Source: an uncultured Clostridia bacterium
Lineage (GTDB): Bacteria > Bacillota > Clostridia > TANB77 > CAG-508
Length of the DNA: 20,777 nucleotides
NCBI GenBank assembly: GCA_944393345.1
Contig: CALXZW010000011.1
Coordinates: forward strand, 1 to 20,777
Reading direction: 5' to 3'
Shown: one piece after another, positions 7,164-15,039 of the stretch
Numbering within the stretch: the stretch's first letter is position 1
Layout: each line of letters opens with the position of its first letter
Position numbers and translations under genes: made by a program
Notes under the pieces: model-generated
The model's input: only the letters and a program-made list of their open reading frames with translations
Databases searched by the model: none
What the model was told of the DNA's origin: nothing

Positions 7164-9554
7164 ATGGATTACAATTTTAATGAAATAGAAAAAAAATGGC
7201 AAGATTATTGGGAAAAAAATAAGACATTTTATACTGATGTATGGGATTTTTCTAAGCCAAAATTTTATGCATTAGATATGTTTCCTTATCCATCTGGTCA
7301 AGGACTTCATGTTGGACATCCAGAAGGATACACAGCAACAGATATTATTTCTAGAATGAAAAGAATGCAAGGATATAATGTTTTACATCCAATGGGATGG
7401 GATGCCTTTGGACTTCCTGCTGAACAATATGCAATAAAAACTGGAAATCATCCTGCTGGATTTACTAAAAATAATATTGCTACATTTAAAAAACAATTAA
7501 AAATATTAGGCCTTTCTTTCGATTGGGATAAAGAAATTTCTACTTGTGATCCTAATTATTATAAATGGACTCAATGGATCTTTAAACAATTATATAAAGA
7601 CGGTTTAGCAAAACTTGTTGAAATGCCTGTTAACTGGTGTGAAGGTTTAGGCTGTGTTTTATCAAATGACGAAGTTATAAACGGAAGAAGTGAAAGAGGA
7701 GATTTTCCTGTAGTTAGAAAAAATATGAAACAATGGGTTCTTGACATTCCAAAATATGCAGATATATTATTAGATGGATTAGAGGATTTGGATTGGCCTG
7801 AATCTACAAAGGAAATCCAAAGAAATTGGATTGGAAAATCTGAAGGTGCCGAAGTTAAATTTAAAGTCGATGGTTTCGATAATTTAGATTTTACAGTATT
7901 TACAACTAGACCTGATACTTTATTTGGTAGTACATATTGTGTTTTAGCGCCTGAACTTGAATTAGTTAATATTATCACAACTCCTGAGCAAAAAAATAGT
8001 GTTGAAGAATATAAAGCTATAGCTGCTTCTAAATCTGATTTAGAAAGAACAGAATTAAATAAAGATAAAACAGGTGTATTTACTGGAAGTTATGCAATAA
8101 ATCCTGTAAATAACAAAAAAATTCCTATTTGGATTTCTGACTATGTCCTTTCAAGTTATGGCACAGGTGCAATTATGGCTGTACCTGCACATGACCAAAG
8201 AGATTATGAATTTGCAAAAAAATTTAACATAGAAATAATTCCTGTTTTAGATGGAGGAGATATTTCTAAAGAAGCATTTACTGAAGATGGTCCTCATATA
8301 AATTCTGAGTTTTTAAATGGTTTAGATAAAGAAACTGGAATTGCTAAAATGATTGAATATTTAGAAAATAATAACATAGGAAAGAAAAAAGTAAATTATA
8401 AACTTCGTGAATGGATTTTTGCAAGACAACGTTATTGGGGTGAACCTATTCCTATAGTTTATTTAGATGATGAAATGAAAGCTCTAGCAGATAGTGATTT
8501 ACCATTAGTTTTACCAGAATTAGAAGATTATGCTCCTTCTAAATCAGGTGCTTCTCCTTTAGATAAGGCAACCGACTGGGTTAATACAACTTTTGAAGGT
8601 AAAAAAGCTAAAAGAGAAACAAGTACAATGCCAGGTAGTGCTGGATCAAGTTGGTATTTCTTAAGATACATTGACCCTAACAATAATGACGAATTTGCAA
8701 ACAAAAAATTACTTGAATATTGGATGCCTGTTGACTTATATATGGGTGGTCCAGAACATGCAGTAGGACATTTATTATATTCTAGATTTTGGAATAATTA
8801 TTTATATAATAAAGGTTATGTCCCTGTAAAAGAACCTTTTTATAAACTTCGTCATCAAGGTATGATTTTAGGAACAAATGGAGAAAAAATGAGTAAATCT
8901 AAAGGAAATGTTATTAACCCTGATGATATGGTAAAACAATATGGTGCAGATAGTCTAAGAATTTATGAAATGTTTATGGGTCCTATTGAAAGTAGCAAAC
9001 CTTGGGATCCTAATGGAATTGAAGGTTCTAAGAAATTCTTAGATAGAGTATGGAGATTATTTACAGAAACAGATAAAATTAAAGATGTTGAAAATAAAAA
9101 TCTAGAAAAAGTTTATCATTATACAGTAAAAAAAGTTTCAAACGATTATGAATCTATGAACTTTAATACAGCAATTTCTCAAATGATGATTTTTATAAAT
9201 ACTGCATACAAGGAAAATGTTCTTCCAAAACAATATGCTGAAGGATTTTTAAAATTATTAAATCCTGTCGCTCCACATATTACAGAAGAATTATGGAATC
9301 TTTTAGGACATAATAATACTATTTCTTTCGAAAAATGGCCAGAATATGATGAATCTAAAACTACTTCAGAAGAAATAACTTTACCTATACAATTTAATGG
9401 AAAACTAAAAGCTACAATTAGTATATCTATAGATGAAGAAGAATCTTCTGTTAAAGAAAAAGTTCATAATGAAATCCATTCTAAATTAGAAGGAAAAACT
9501 ATTATAAAAGAAATTTATGTAAAAAATAAAATTTACAATATTGTAGTAAAATAA
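7164..9554 (+). CDS. leuS: Leucyl-tRNA synthetase
   Basis: This cytoplasmic class Ia synthetase charges tRNA-Leu with leucine. The 796-residue length matches bacterial LeuRS. The HIGH signature is HVGH at 49-52, within PYPSGQGLHVGH. The CP1 editing domain is present, with TTRPDTLFGSTY and GTGAIMAVPAHDQRD, so post-transfer editing should be intact. KMSKS is at 575-579. The anticodon-binding and C-terminal domains follow, ending in a basic Lys-rich tail. An AAGGAG site lies 7 bases before the ATG. It is a single-gene unit with its own promoter and terminator. Unlike many Bacillota leuS genes it has no room for a T-box leader. Confidence 0.98.
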   Translation: MDYNFNEIEKKWQDYWEKNKTFYTDVWDFSKPKFYALDMFPYPSGQGLHVGHPEGYTATDIISRMKRMQGYNVLHPMGWDAFGLPAEQYAIKTGNHPAGFTKNNIATFKKQLKILGLSFDWDKEISTCDPNYYKWTQWIFKQLYKDGLAKLVEMPVNWCEGLGCVLSNDEVINGRSERGDFPVVRKNMKQWVLDIPKYADILLDGLEDLDWPESTKEIQRNWIGKSEGAEVKFKVDGFDNLDFTVFTTRPDTLFGSTYCVLAPELELVNIITTPEQKNSVEEYKAIAASKSDLERTELNKDKTGVFTGSYAINPVNNKKIPIWISDYVLSSYGTGAIMAVPAHDQRDYEFAKKFNIEIIPVLDGGDISKEAFTEDGPHINSEFLNGLDKETGIAKMIEYLENNNIGKKKVNYKLREWIFARQRYWGEPIPIVYLDDEMKALADSDLPLVLPELEDYAPSKSGASPLDKATDWVNTTFEGKKAKRETSTMPGSAGSSWYFLRYIDPNNNDEFANKKLLEYWMPVDLYMGGPEHAVGHLLYSRFWNNYLYNKGYVPVKEPFYKLRHQGMILGTNGEKMSKSKGNVINPDDMVKQYGADSLRIYEMFMGPIESSKPWDPNGIEGSKKFLDRVWRLFTETDKIKDVENKNLEKVYHYTVKKVSNDYESMNFNTAISQMMIFINTAYKENVLPKQYAEGFLKLLNPVAPHITEELWNLLGHNNTISFEKWPEYDESKTTSEEITLPIQFNGKLKATISISIDEEESSVKEKVHNEIHSKLEGKTIIKEIYVKNKIYNIVVK

Positions 9555-9567
9555 ATAACTTTTCAAG

Positions 9568-9603
9568 AACTGTTATACTTATTTTTGGTATAACAGTTTT
9601 TTT
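9568..9603 (+). terminator. Intrinsic terminator of leuS
   Basis: An 11-bp perfect stem (AACTGTTATAC pairing with GTATAACAGTT) with a 9-base loop is followed by a T-run at 9599-9603. It lies 14 bases after the leuS stop. Confidence 0.88.
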
Positions 9604-9662
9604 GTCATATAAATGTAATTAAGTTTTAATATATTTGAAATAAACTAATTTACTTTTTATAG

Positions 9663-9668
9663 TATAAT
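9663..9668 (+). promoter_or_regulatory. Probable -10 element of the HExxH gene
   Basis: A perfect TATAAT lies 30 bases before the start codon. The only good -35 match, TTGAAA at 9635-9640, is 22 bases away, which is too far for a normal promoter. It is either a weak promoter or one helped by an activator. Confidence 0.4.
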
Positions 9669-9697
9669 ATTGTTAGATTAGTATAAGGAGTTATTAA

Positions 9698-10795
9698 ATG
9701 AGTATAGAATCAGATTTAAAAAAAGATGGAATTGAAGTATTAGAACCTTTAGATACATTAAAAATTAATTCACTAGCTAGAAATATTTCTATTAAACTTT
9801 GTGAAGTGTTTCCTAATTATGGATTGAATCAAAATGAATTATTTATAAAATTATCTAGATTAAATATGTATAGAGCAAAAATGCCAGAAGGTATGGCAGA
9901 AGCAAATTATTTTTATAAGAATTCTTCTATTTATTTTAATAATCATATTTCTGATGATGATTTAGAAGAATTTGCTATCCACGAATGTATACATTATATT
10001 CAAGAAACTAAAGATAAACATAATTATTTAATAAGAATGGGACTTTGTGATTATACAGAGTTTAAAATATATGGTCTTGGATTAAATGAAGCTGCTGTAC
10101 AACTTATTTCTTCTAAAATAAATGCTATTCCAAATGAATATGTAAAATATTTCGGTATTAGTTTTGAAACAAATAGTCCTTCTTACTATCCATTGGAATG
10201 TTGTTTAGTTAATCAATTAGCTTATTTAGTTGGAGAAGATATTTTATTTGAAAGTACAATAAACGGAAATGATAACTTTAAATATAAGTTATCCGAAATA
10301 ATTTCTGAAAAAAATTTTATTGCTATTCAAGATTCCATAGATAACATTTTATTTGCAGAAGAAAATATAATTAAGCTTAATAACAAAATTGCTGAAACAG
10401 ACGATGGCAATAAAAAAATTGACAATATGCTTCAAAAAATAGATGAATTAAAAAATGAAATCAAATTAACATTTTTTAGAACTCAAAATCTTATAATTTC
10501 TAGTTTTTTTGATTCAACTTTCAATTCAATTAAAAACTTAGAAGAAGTTGAAAAATATAGAAAAAAATTATATAATTTTAAAAACTTTTTAGGTCATTCT
10601 GATGGTTACACATTTTTTAATGATTATTATGTAAAAAAAATGGAAGCATTAGAAGAAAAATATAATGCATTAGAAAATGGAGATATAGAAACTGCTTTAA
10701 AAATTGTTACTAAAAAAGAAAACAAAATTATTTCATTTTTCAAAGCATTGAAACGATTATTATTGGGTAAAAAGGAAGAGTCTTCTAATTATTAA
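9698..10795 (+). CDS. Putative cytoplasmic HExxH metallopeptidase-like protein, unknown
   Basis: I do not recognise the family of this 365-residue protein. Residues 95-99 read HECIH, an HExxH zinc-binding motif in a predicted helix (EEFAIHECIHYIQE). Glu131 lies 32 residues later in a second helix (GLNEAAVQLI), which is where gluzincins place their third zinc ligand. A strand-like segment (NSSIYFNN) precedes the motif, as in zincins. Residues about 215-260 look like a coiled coil. The C-terminus holds an amphipathic basic stretch (FFKALKRLLLGKK) that could touch membrane. There is no signal peptide or clear membrane segment. The AAGGAG site is 7 bases before the ATG. With terminators on both sides it is a single-gene unit. 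A metallopeptidase is the best guess; a non-enzymatic zincin fold is also possible. Confidence 0.82.
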   Translation: MSIESDLKKDGIEVLEPLDTLKINSLARNISIKLCEVFPNYGLNQNELFIKLSRLNMYRAKMPEGMAEANYFYKNSSIYFNNHISDDDLEEFAIHECIHYIQETKDKHNYLIRMGLCDYTEFKIYGLGLNEAAVQLISSKINAIPNEYVKYFGISFETNSPSYYPLECCLVNQLAYLVGEDILFESTINGNDNFKYKLSEIISEKNFIAIQDSIDNILFAEENIIKLNNKIAETDDGNKKIDNMLQKIDELKNEIKLTFFRTQNLIISSFFDSTFNSIKNLEEVEKYRKKLYNFKNFLGHSDGYTFFNDYYVKKMEALEEKYNALENGDIETALKIVTKKENKIISFFKALKRLLLGKKEESSNY

Positions 10796-10821
10796 AAAAT
10801 AGGGTTCATGCCCTATTTTTT
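10794..10821. terminator. Bidirectional intrinsic terminator between convergent genes
   Basis: The stem AAAAAATAGGG / CCCTATTTTTT has a 6-base loop and provides a T-run on either strand. It lies between the stop of the HExxH gene (10795) and the stop of the GltD-like gene (10825), so it can end both transcripts. Confidence 0.85.
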
Positions 10822-10824
10822 AAT

Positions 10825-12111
10825 TTATAAATTTCTTATTATTGATTTTGCAGCCTCTCTTCCAGATTGTGCTGCCCAAGCTACTGTTCCTTTTATACCA
10901 GCCAAATCACCACCTGAATATATTTTAGAATCTGATGTTTGATAATTTTCATTTATTTTTATGTTTCCCCATTTATTTAATTCTAAATTTAATTTATTAA
11001 CAAAATCTGCTGGTTTTGAACCTAGCGCCATTATTATATAATCAACATCTATTATATAATTACTATTTGGTATATTTACTGGTACTAATCTAGCTTCTCC
11101 TTCTTTTTGTATTAGTTCCGTTTTTATTAATTCTACTTTTTCTACATTTTTACCTTCATTATTACTTAATATTTTTACAATATTATTTTGGAATAAAAAC
11201 TCAATTCCTTCATCCAATGCTTCTTCAATTTCTTTTTTCTCAGCTGGCATTTGTTCTCTTGCTCTTCTATAAATAACTTTTACACTTTCTGCTCCTAATT
11301 TTTTTACAGTTCTTGCACAATCCATGGCAACATTTCCGCCACCTACAATTGCTACATTTTTTCCTTTATAGTCTGGGTGTAAATTATATTCTAATAGTTC
11401 ATTTCCTCCAAAAACTCCATTTAATTCTTCACCTTCTACACCCATTTTTGAAGAAACATTTGCTCCTATACTTAAAAATATAGCATTATATTCTTTTTTT
11501 AATTCTTCTAAATTTAAATTTTTTCCTAATTCCTGGTTATATTTAACCTCTATACCTAAATTTAAAATTTGTTTTACAGTTTCTTTTACTATTGACTTTG
11601 GTAATCTAAATTCTGGTATACCATACATCAATAAACCACCCAAATAGTTATATTTTTCATATATTGTTACTTTTATACCATTTTTTGCAAGAAATGCACC
11701 TGCTGTTAAACCTGCTGGTCCCCCACCTATTATAGCTACTTTTTTATTTTCATATATCTTTTTATTTTTTTCTATATCCTCTTTATAACATTCATATAAA
11801 TTGTGTCTTTGTTCTATTACTACTTTATCAAATACAAATGCTTCTAATTCTCCAATTGAAACAGAATTGCCTTTTATTCCTCTAACACATGCAGATTGGC
11901 ATTGTTTTTCATGTGGACATATTCTACCACAAACTCCTGGTAAAACTGTTGTTTCTGATAAAATTTTATATGCATTCAAGTAATTTTCATTTTTTATTTC
12001 TTTTATAAATTCTGGTATATTATTTTCTAATGGACACCCTTTTTTAGAACATGGCTTTATTTTACAATTTAAACAATAATTTGCTTTTTCATTTACTTCT
12101 TTAATTTCCAT
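10825..12111 (-). CDS. GltD/NfnB-like iron-sulfur FAD/NAD(P) oxidoreductase
   Basis: This 428-residue flavoprotein belongs to the glutamate synthase small-subunit family, which passes electrons between NAD(P)H, FAD and iron-sulfur clusters. The N-terminal part has two cysteine groups: C13, C16, C21, C26 and C61, C65, C71, C75. An FAD-binding GGGPAG lies at 129-134. The NAD(P) fold has GGGNVAMD at 257-264, followed by YRRAREQMPA. A closing GGDLAG...GTVAWAAQSGREAA motif binds FAD. It has its own promoter and a GGAG site 7 bases before the ATG. No large glutamate synthase subunit or NfnA partner is adjacent, so it could be the stand-alone clostridial/archaeal type glutamate synthase or an NfnB-like transhydrogenase subunit. 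I leave the symbol blank for that reason. Confidence 0.9.
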   Translation of the reverse strand: MEIKEVNEKANYCLNCKIKPCSKKGCPLENNIPEFIKEIKNENYLNAYKILSETTVLPGVCGRICPHEKQCQSACVRGIKGNSVSIGELEAFVFDKVVIEQRHNLYECYKEDIEKNKKIYENKKVAIIGGGPAGLTAGAFLAKNGIKVTIYEKYNYLGGLLMYGIPEFRLPKSIVKETVKQILNLGIEVKYNQELGKNLNLEELKKEYNAIFLSIGANVSSKMGVEGEELNGVFGGNELLEYNLHPDYKGKNVAIVGGGNVAMDCARTVKKLGAESVKVIYRRAREQMPAEKKEIEEALDEGIEFLFQNNIVKILSNNEGKNVEKVELIKTELIQKEGEARLVPVNIPNSNYIIDVDYIIMALGSKPADFVNKLNLELNKWGNIKINENYQTSDSKIYSGGDLAGIKGTVAWAAQSGREAAKSIIRNL

Positions 12112-12145
12112 TTTTAATCTCCATTTTCATTATATATTTATGCTA

Positions 12146-12174
12146 ATTCTATTATAAATATATTTAATCGTCAA
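12146..12174 (-). promoter_or_regulatory. Promoter of the GltD-like gene
   Basis: TTGACG (12174-12169) and TAGAAT (12151-12146) lie 17 bases apart on the minus strand, 34 bases before the start codon. A TATAAT also occurs in the spacer, but only 12 bases from the -35. Confidence 0.65.
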
Positions 12175-12192
12175 ATACACTGACTTGATAGT

Positions 12193-12745
12193 TTAATTAT
12201 TTATTTCTTCTATAACTTTCTTTAAATCTTTTATAAAATCAATTTTTTTGGTTTCATCTCTTAACAATGCTGCTGGATGCCAAGTGGGCATATACTTTAT
12301 CCCCTTTTTTTCTATCCAATGTCCTCTTGTTGCAGTAATTCCATATTCTTTTCCTAAAATATTTTTTAATGCAACACTTCCTAGTAAAACAATTATTTTT
12401 GGTTTCACCAAAATAACTTGATTTCTTAAATAATTTAAACAAGCAAAACACTCATCATCTTCTGGATTCCTATTTGCTGGCGGTCTACATTTTACAATAT
12501 TAGCTATATATACTTCTTCTCTTTTTATTCCAATTGCTTGAAAAGCTAAATTCATAAGTTGTCCTGCTCGTCCAACAAAAGGCTCTCCGAAGTCTATCCT
12601 CATCTGCACCTGGTCCTTCTCCTATGAACATTATATCTGCACTTTTATTTCCTATACCGAAAACAATATTTTGTCTTGTTTTATATAATTTACATTTATT
12701 ACAATTTATAATTGATTTTTCTAAATCTTCCCAATTATCATACAT
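12193..12745 (-). pseudogene. Uracil-DNA glycosylase (family 4 type), +1 frameshift
   Basis: Family 4 glycosylases remove uracil from DNA and carry a 4Fe-4S cluster. The first frame (start at 12745) gives C15 and C18 of the cluster and the catalytic motif GEGPGADED, then reads CTT CGG near 12592-12587 and loses homology. The next frame picks up exactly with GEPFVGRAGQ from 12588 and continues with VKCRPPANRNP, the second cysteine pair region and a TWHPAALLR motif, ending at 12193. Dropping one base near 12589 restores GADEDR-L-GEPFVGRAG and a protein of 183 residues, a typical length. An AAGG site precedes the start, and the gene follows pgeF by 23 bases. The lesion is a real or artefactual one-base insertion; a +1 recoding site is possible but unproven. 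Confidence 0.88.
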
Positions 12746-12768
12746 TTCTTATACCTTCTTTTATAATT

Positions 12769-13611
12769 TTAATTCAATTCGATTATAGCTGTATTAAGAC
12801 CATAGCCTTCTTTTTCTACTCTGAAAGAATGAATCAAATTAGAATGGCAGACACTACATATTTTACTATCAATTATGTTGTCTCTTTTTAGTCCCGCTTC
12901 TTCTAAAATTAATTGATTTATTTTTACAGTATCTATATTCCATTTAACATTTGGCAAAGTATTTTCTATTATATCCGAATTCGTTTTCAATAACTCTTTA
13001 TATTCATTTTCAAACATCTCTTTTACTTCTTTTTCTACTTCAAAATGGCATTTTCTTATACTTGGACATATGCAACATATTATATCTTTAGTATTACAAT
13101 TATGTTCTTCAACCATCTTTTTTACTGTTTTTACAGATATTCTTTGAAGAGTCCCTTTCCATCCAGAATGTACATTAGCAATTACTTTTTTAACAGGATC
13201 AAAAAATAAAAATAAGATACAATCTGCATTTGTTGTTGATAATATTATATTAGATTTATTTGTAATTAATCCATCTGTTAAATCATATTCTGATAAATTG
13301 AAATCTGGATTATCAATATTTATTTTTTTATCTATGATTTTTACATTGTCAGTATGTGCTTGATTAGTTTTAACTAAATTATTATAATCTATTTTTAAAT
13401 CATTACATAAATCTTTATAACTTTGCACTGCTTTATTATATTCCTCTAATGATAATTCTTCTTTATTTGCCCTTAATGTTCTAAAATTCATATTAGTTCC
13501 TAAAGAATATGCATGATTCAATATATCTTTATAATCTAATAATCTTCTAAATTGTAAATATTCAATAGTTCCTTTTTTTATGTGTATAACATTTTCATTA
13601 GATAAATCCAT
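12769..13611 (-). CDS. pgeF: PgeF/YlmD-type laccase-domain protein
   Basis: The family, once called polyphenol oxidase, includes purine nucleoside phosphorylase/adenosine deaminase activity in YlmD and LACC1, and peptidoglycan editing in E. coli PgeF. The 280-residue product has the usual length. The three zinc ligands are visible as His86 (NQAHTDNV), Cys131 (TNADC) and His148 (NVHSGWKGT). CPSIRKCHFEV and a closing FRVEKEGYGLN (the family SYRRDG-type motif) are also present. Trp-Lys in HSGWKG replaces the commoner Trp-Arg. The N-terminal segment lacks the usual GGVS-like motif. Its GAGGT binding site overlaps the addB stop, so it is co-translated with the nuclease fragment. Confidence 0.92.
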   Translation of the reverse strand: MDLSNENVIHIKKGTIEYLQFRRLLDYKDILNHAYSLGTNMNFRTLRANKEELSLEEYNKAVQSYKDLCNDLKIDYNNLVKTNQAHTDNVKIIDKKINIDNPDFNLSEYDLTDGLITNKSNIILSTTNADCILFLFFDPVKKVIANVHSGWKGTLQRISVKTVKKMVEEHNCNTKDIICCICPSIRKCHFEVEKEVKEMFENEYKELLKTNSDIIENTLPNVKWNIDTVKINQLILEEAGLKRDNIIDSKICSVCHSNLIHSFRVEKEGYGLNTAIIELN

Positions 13612-13620
13612 ACTTATACC

Positions 13621-15000
13621 TCATTTCTTACATCCTAATTCTTTACTCATTTTTATAATAACATCATCCTGAGACATTTTATCTATAAATCTATATTTAT
13701 TATTCTTATATCTTGGATTAAATCCACAAATTGCTTTATATTCACAATATTCACATGGTGTTTTCCCTGATTTATTATATGGATTTATATCTATTTTTCC
13801 ACTTAAAATTTCTTTTGAAATATCTTTTATAGTTTTATAAATATAGTCTTGTAAAATTTTAAATTCTTCACTACTTACTCCATTTGTCCATTTTTTATGT
13901 ATTGTACCTGCTTTAGTAAGACCTGCTGGTACTAATTTAGAACTTCCAGAATTTAATGTATTATCATTCATTTTTATGATTTTTACATCTGCCACTATTA
14001 ATCCTTTCATCCTAAATGCTTTTCTTATTTTTTCTTCAATTTCTTCTTCACTAATTCTTTTCTCTGCTTTTTCCATCTGTTCTAAAAGTGAAAAATAGAA
14101 AACTCCTGCAGGCATTATATCTTCTTGTTTACATATAGCATCAGTATATGTTAATAACTGAATTTGCAAACCAGCATAAACTTCATTTAAATCTATATTT
14201 CTACTAGAAGATTTATAATCTATTATTCTTAAATATTTTCCATCTTCTTCATTTGCTGTATCTATTCTATCTATTTTACCTTTTATTTCAACCTTTTTTC
14301 CATCTTCTAAATTTAATATTATAGGCTCATATTTTCCGTTCTCACCAAATTCTACTTCAGTTCCTTCTATACTAAAATCACTATAAATTATCGTTTCTAT
14401 AATATATTTTAAACTTTGTGAAACAACTCTTTTTAATCTTCTTACCAATAATTTGTATTTTTCAGTTGCTTTAAATATATAGTTTTTATTTAAAGTTAAT
14501 TTATTATCTATAATATTCTCTACTATTTTTTCTATTTGCTCTTTTTCTAATTCTGCTAATTCGAGTTTTTCTTGATTTACATATTCAAAAAATTCATCTA
14601 TTATTTCATGCATAAAAGAACCTGTATCAAAATTATGTACTTGTAATTTTTCTTTTTCCTTTAATTTTAAGCCATATTGTAAATAATATGAAAAAGGACA
14701 ATTTCTATATTTTTCTAATCTTGAAATACTTGTAGTAAGTTTATTACCATATAATTTTTCAATATTTCTTTGTTCTAATTTTTGTGGTAAATTTGTATAT
14801 TTCAATCCTTCTAAATCTTGATTTAATTTCTTATTCCAATTAGAATCGTTTTTATAATATTGATAAATTAAATACCAAATATTTTCTATTTTTTCCTTAT
14901 TTTTTAATTTTGCTATATTCTCTAAAAGTTCTTCATATGTTATTTTTTTATTCACTATTTCATATTCTTTTTCTATTACATCACTTTTTTCTTCTAACAT
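13621..15000 (-). CDS. addB: AddB C-terminal nuclease part (split gene)
   Basis: This 459-residue part carries the RecB-type nuclease and iron-sulfur cluster of AddB, which with AddA resects double-strand breaks for recombination. The cluster cysteines are C101 (YRNCPFSYY) and C416, C419, C425 (CEYCEYKAIC). Nuclease motifs include GSFMHEIIDEFF, RIIDYKSS and GLQIQLLTY. It is in the same frame as the upstream addB part but is separated from it by TAG (15042-15040) and TAA (15030-15028). The first ATG has no ribosome binding site, only an A-rich run, and the next Met lies inside the nuclease domain. It is therefore unlikely to be made efficiently by itself. Sequence error, gene decay or recoding could each explain the split. 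Confidence 0.9.
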   Translation of the reverse strand: MLEEKSDVIEKEYEIVNKKITYEELLENIAKLKNKEKIENIWYLIYQYYKNDSNWNKKLNQDLEGLKYTNLPQKLEQRNIEKLYGNKLTTSISRLEKYRNCPFSYYLQYGLKLKEKEKLQVHNFDTGSFMHEIIDEFFEYVNQEKLELAELEKEQIEKIVENIIDNKLTLNKNYIFKATEKYKLLVRRLKRVVSQSLKYIIETIIYSDFSIEGTEVEFGENGKYEPIILNLEDGKKVEIKGKIDRIDTANEEDGKYLRIIDYKSSSRNIDLNEVYAGLQIQLLTYTDAICKQEDIMPAGVFYFSLLEQMEKAEKRISEEEIEEKIRKAFRMKGLIVADVKIIKMNDNTLNSGSSKLVPAGLTKAGTIHKKWTNGVSSEEFKILQDYIYKTIKDISKEILSGKIDINPYNKSGKTPCEYCEYKAICGFNPRYKNNKYRFIDKMSQDDVIIKMSKELGCKK

Positions 15001-15039
15001 AGGATAAATTTTTTTTATTTTTTTTATTTATTTTGGACA

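Noticed and set aside
7571..7978. 135-residue reading frame antisense to leuS
   Set aside because: It lies wholly inside the conserved editing region of leuS and has no promoter or binding site of its own.
12175..12192. Possible terminator after the glycosylase gene
   Set aside because: Only a 4-bp stem can be drawn and no T-run follows, so it does not stand as a terminator.
12254..12451. 65-residue frame within the uracil-DNA glycosylase gene
   Set aside because: It overlaps the conserved glycosylase frame and is simply an out-of-frame reading of it.
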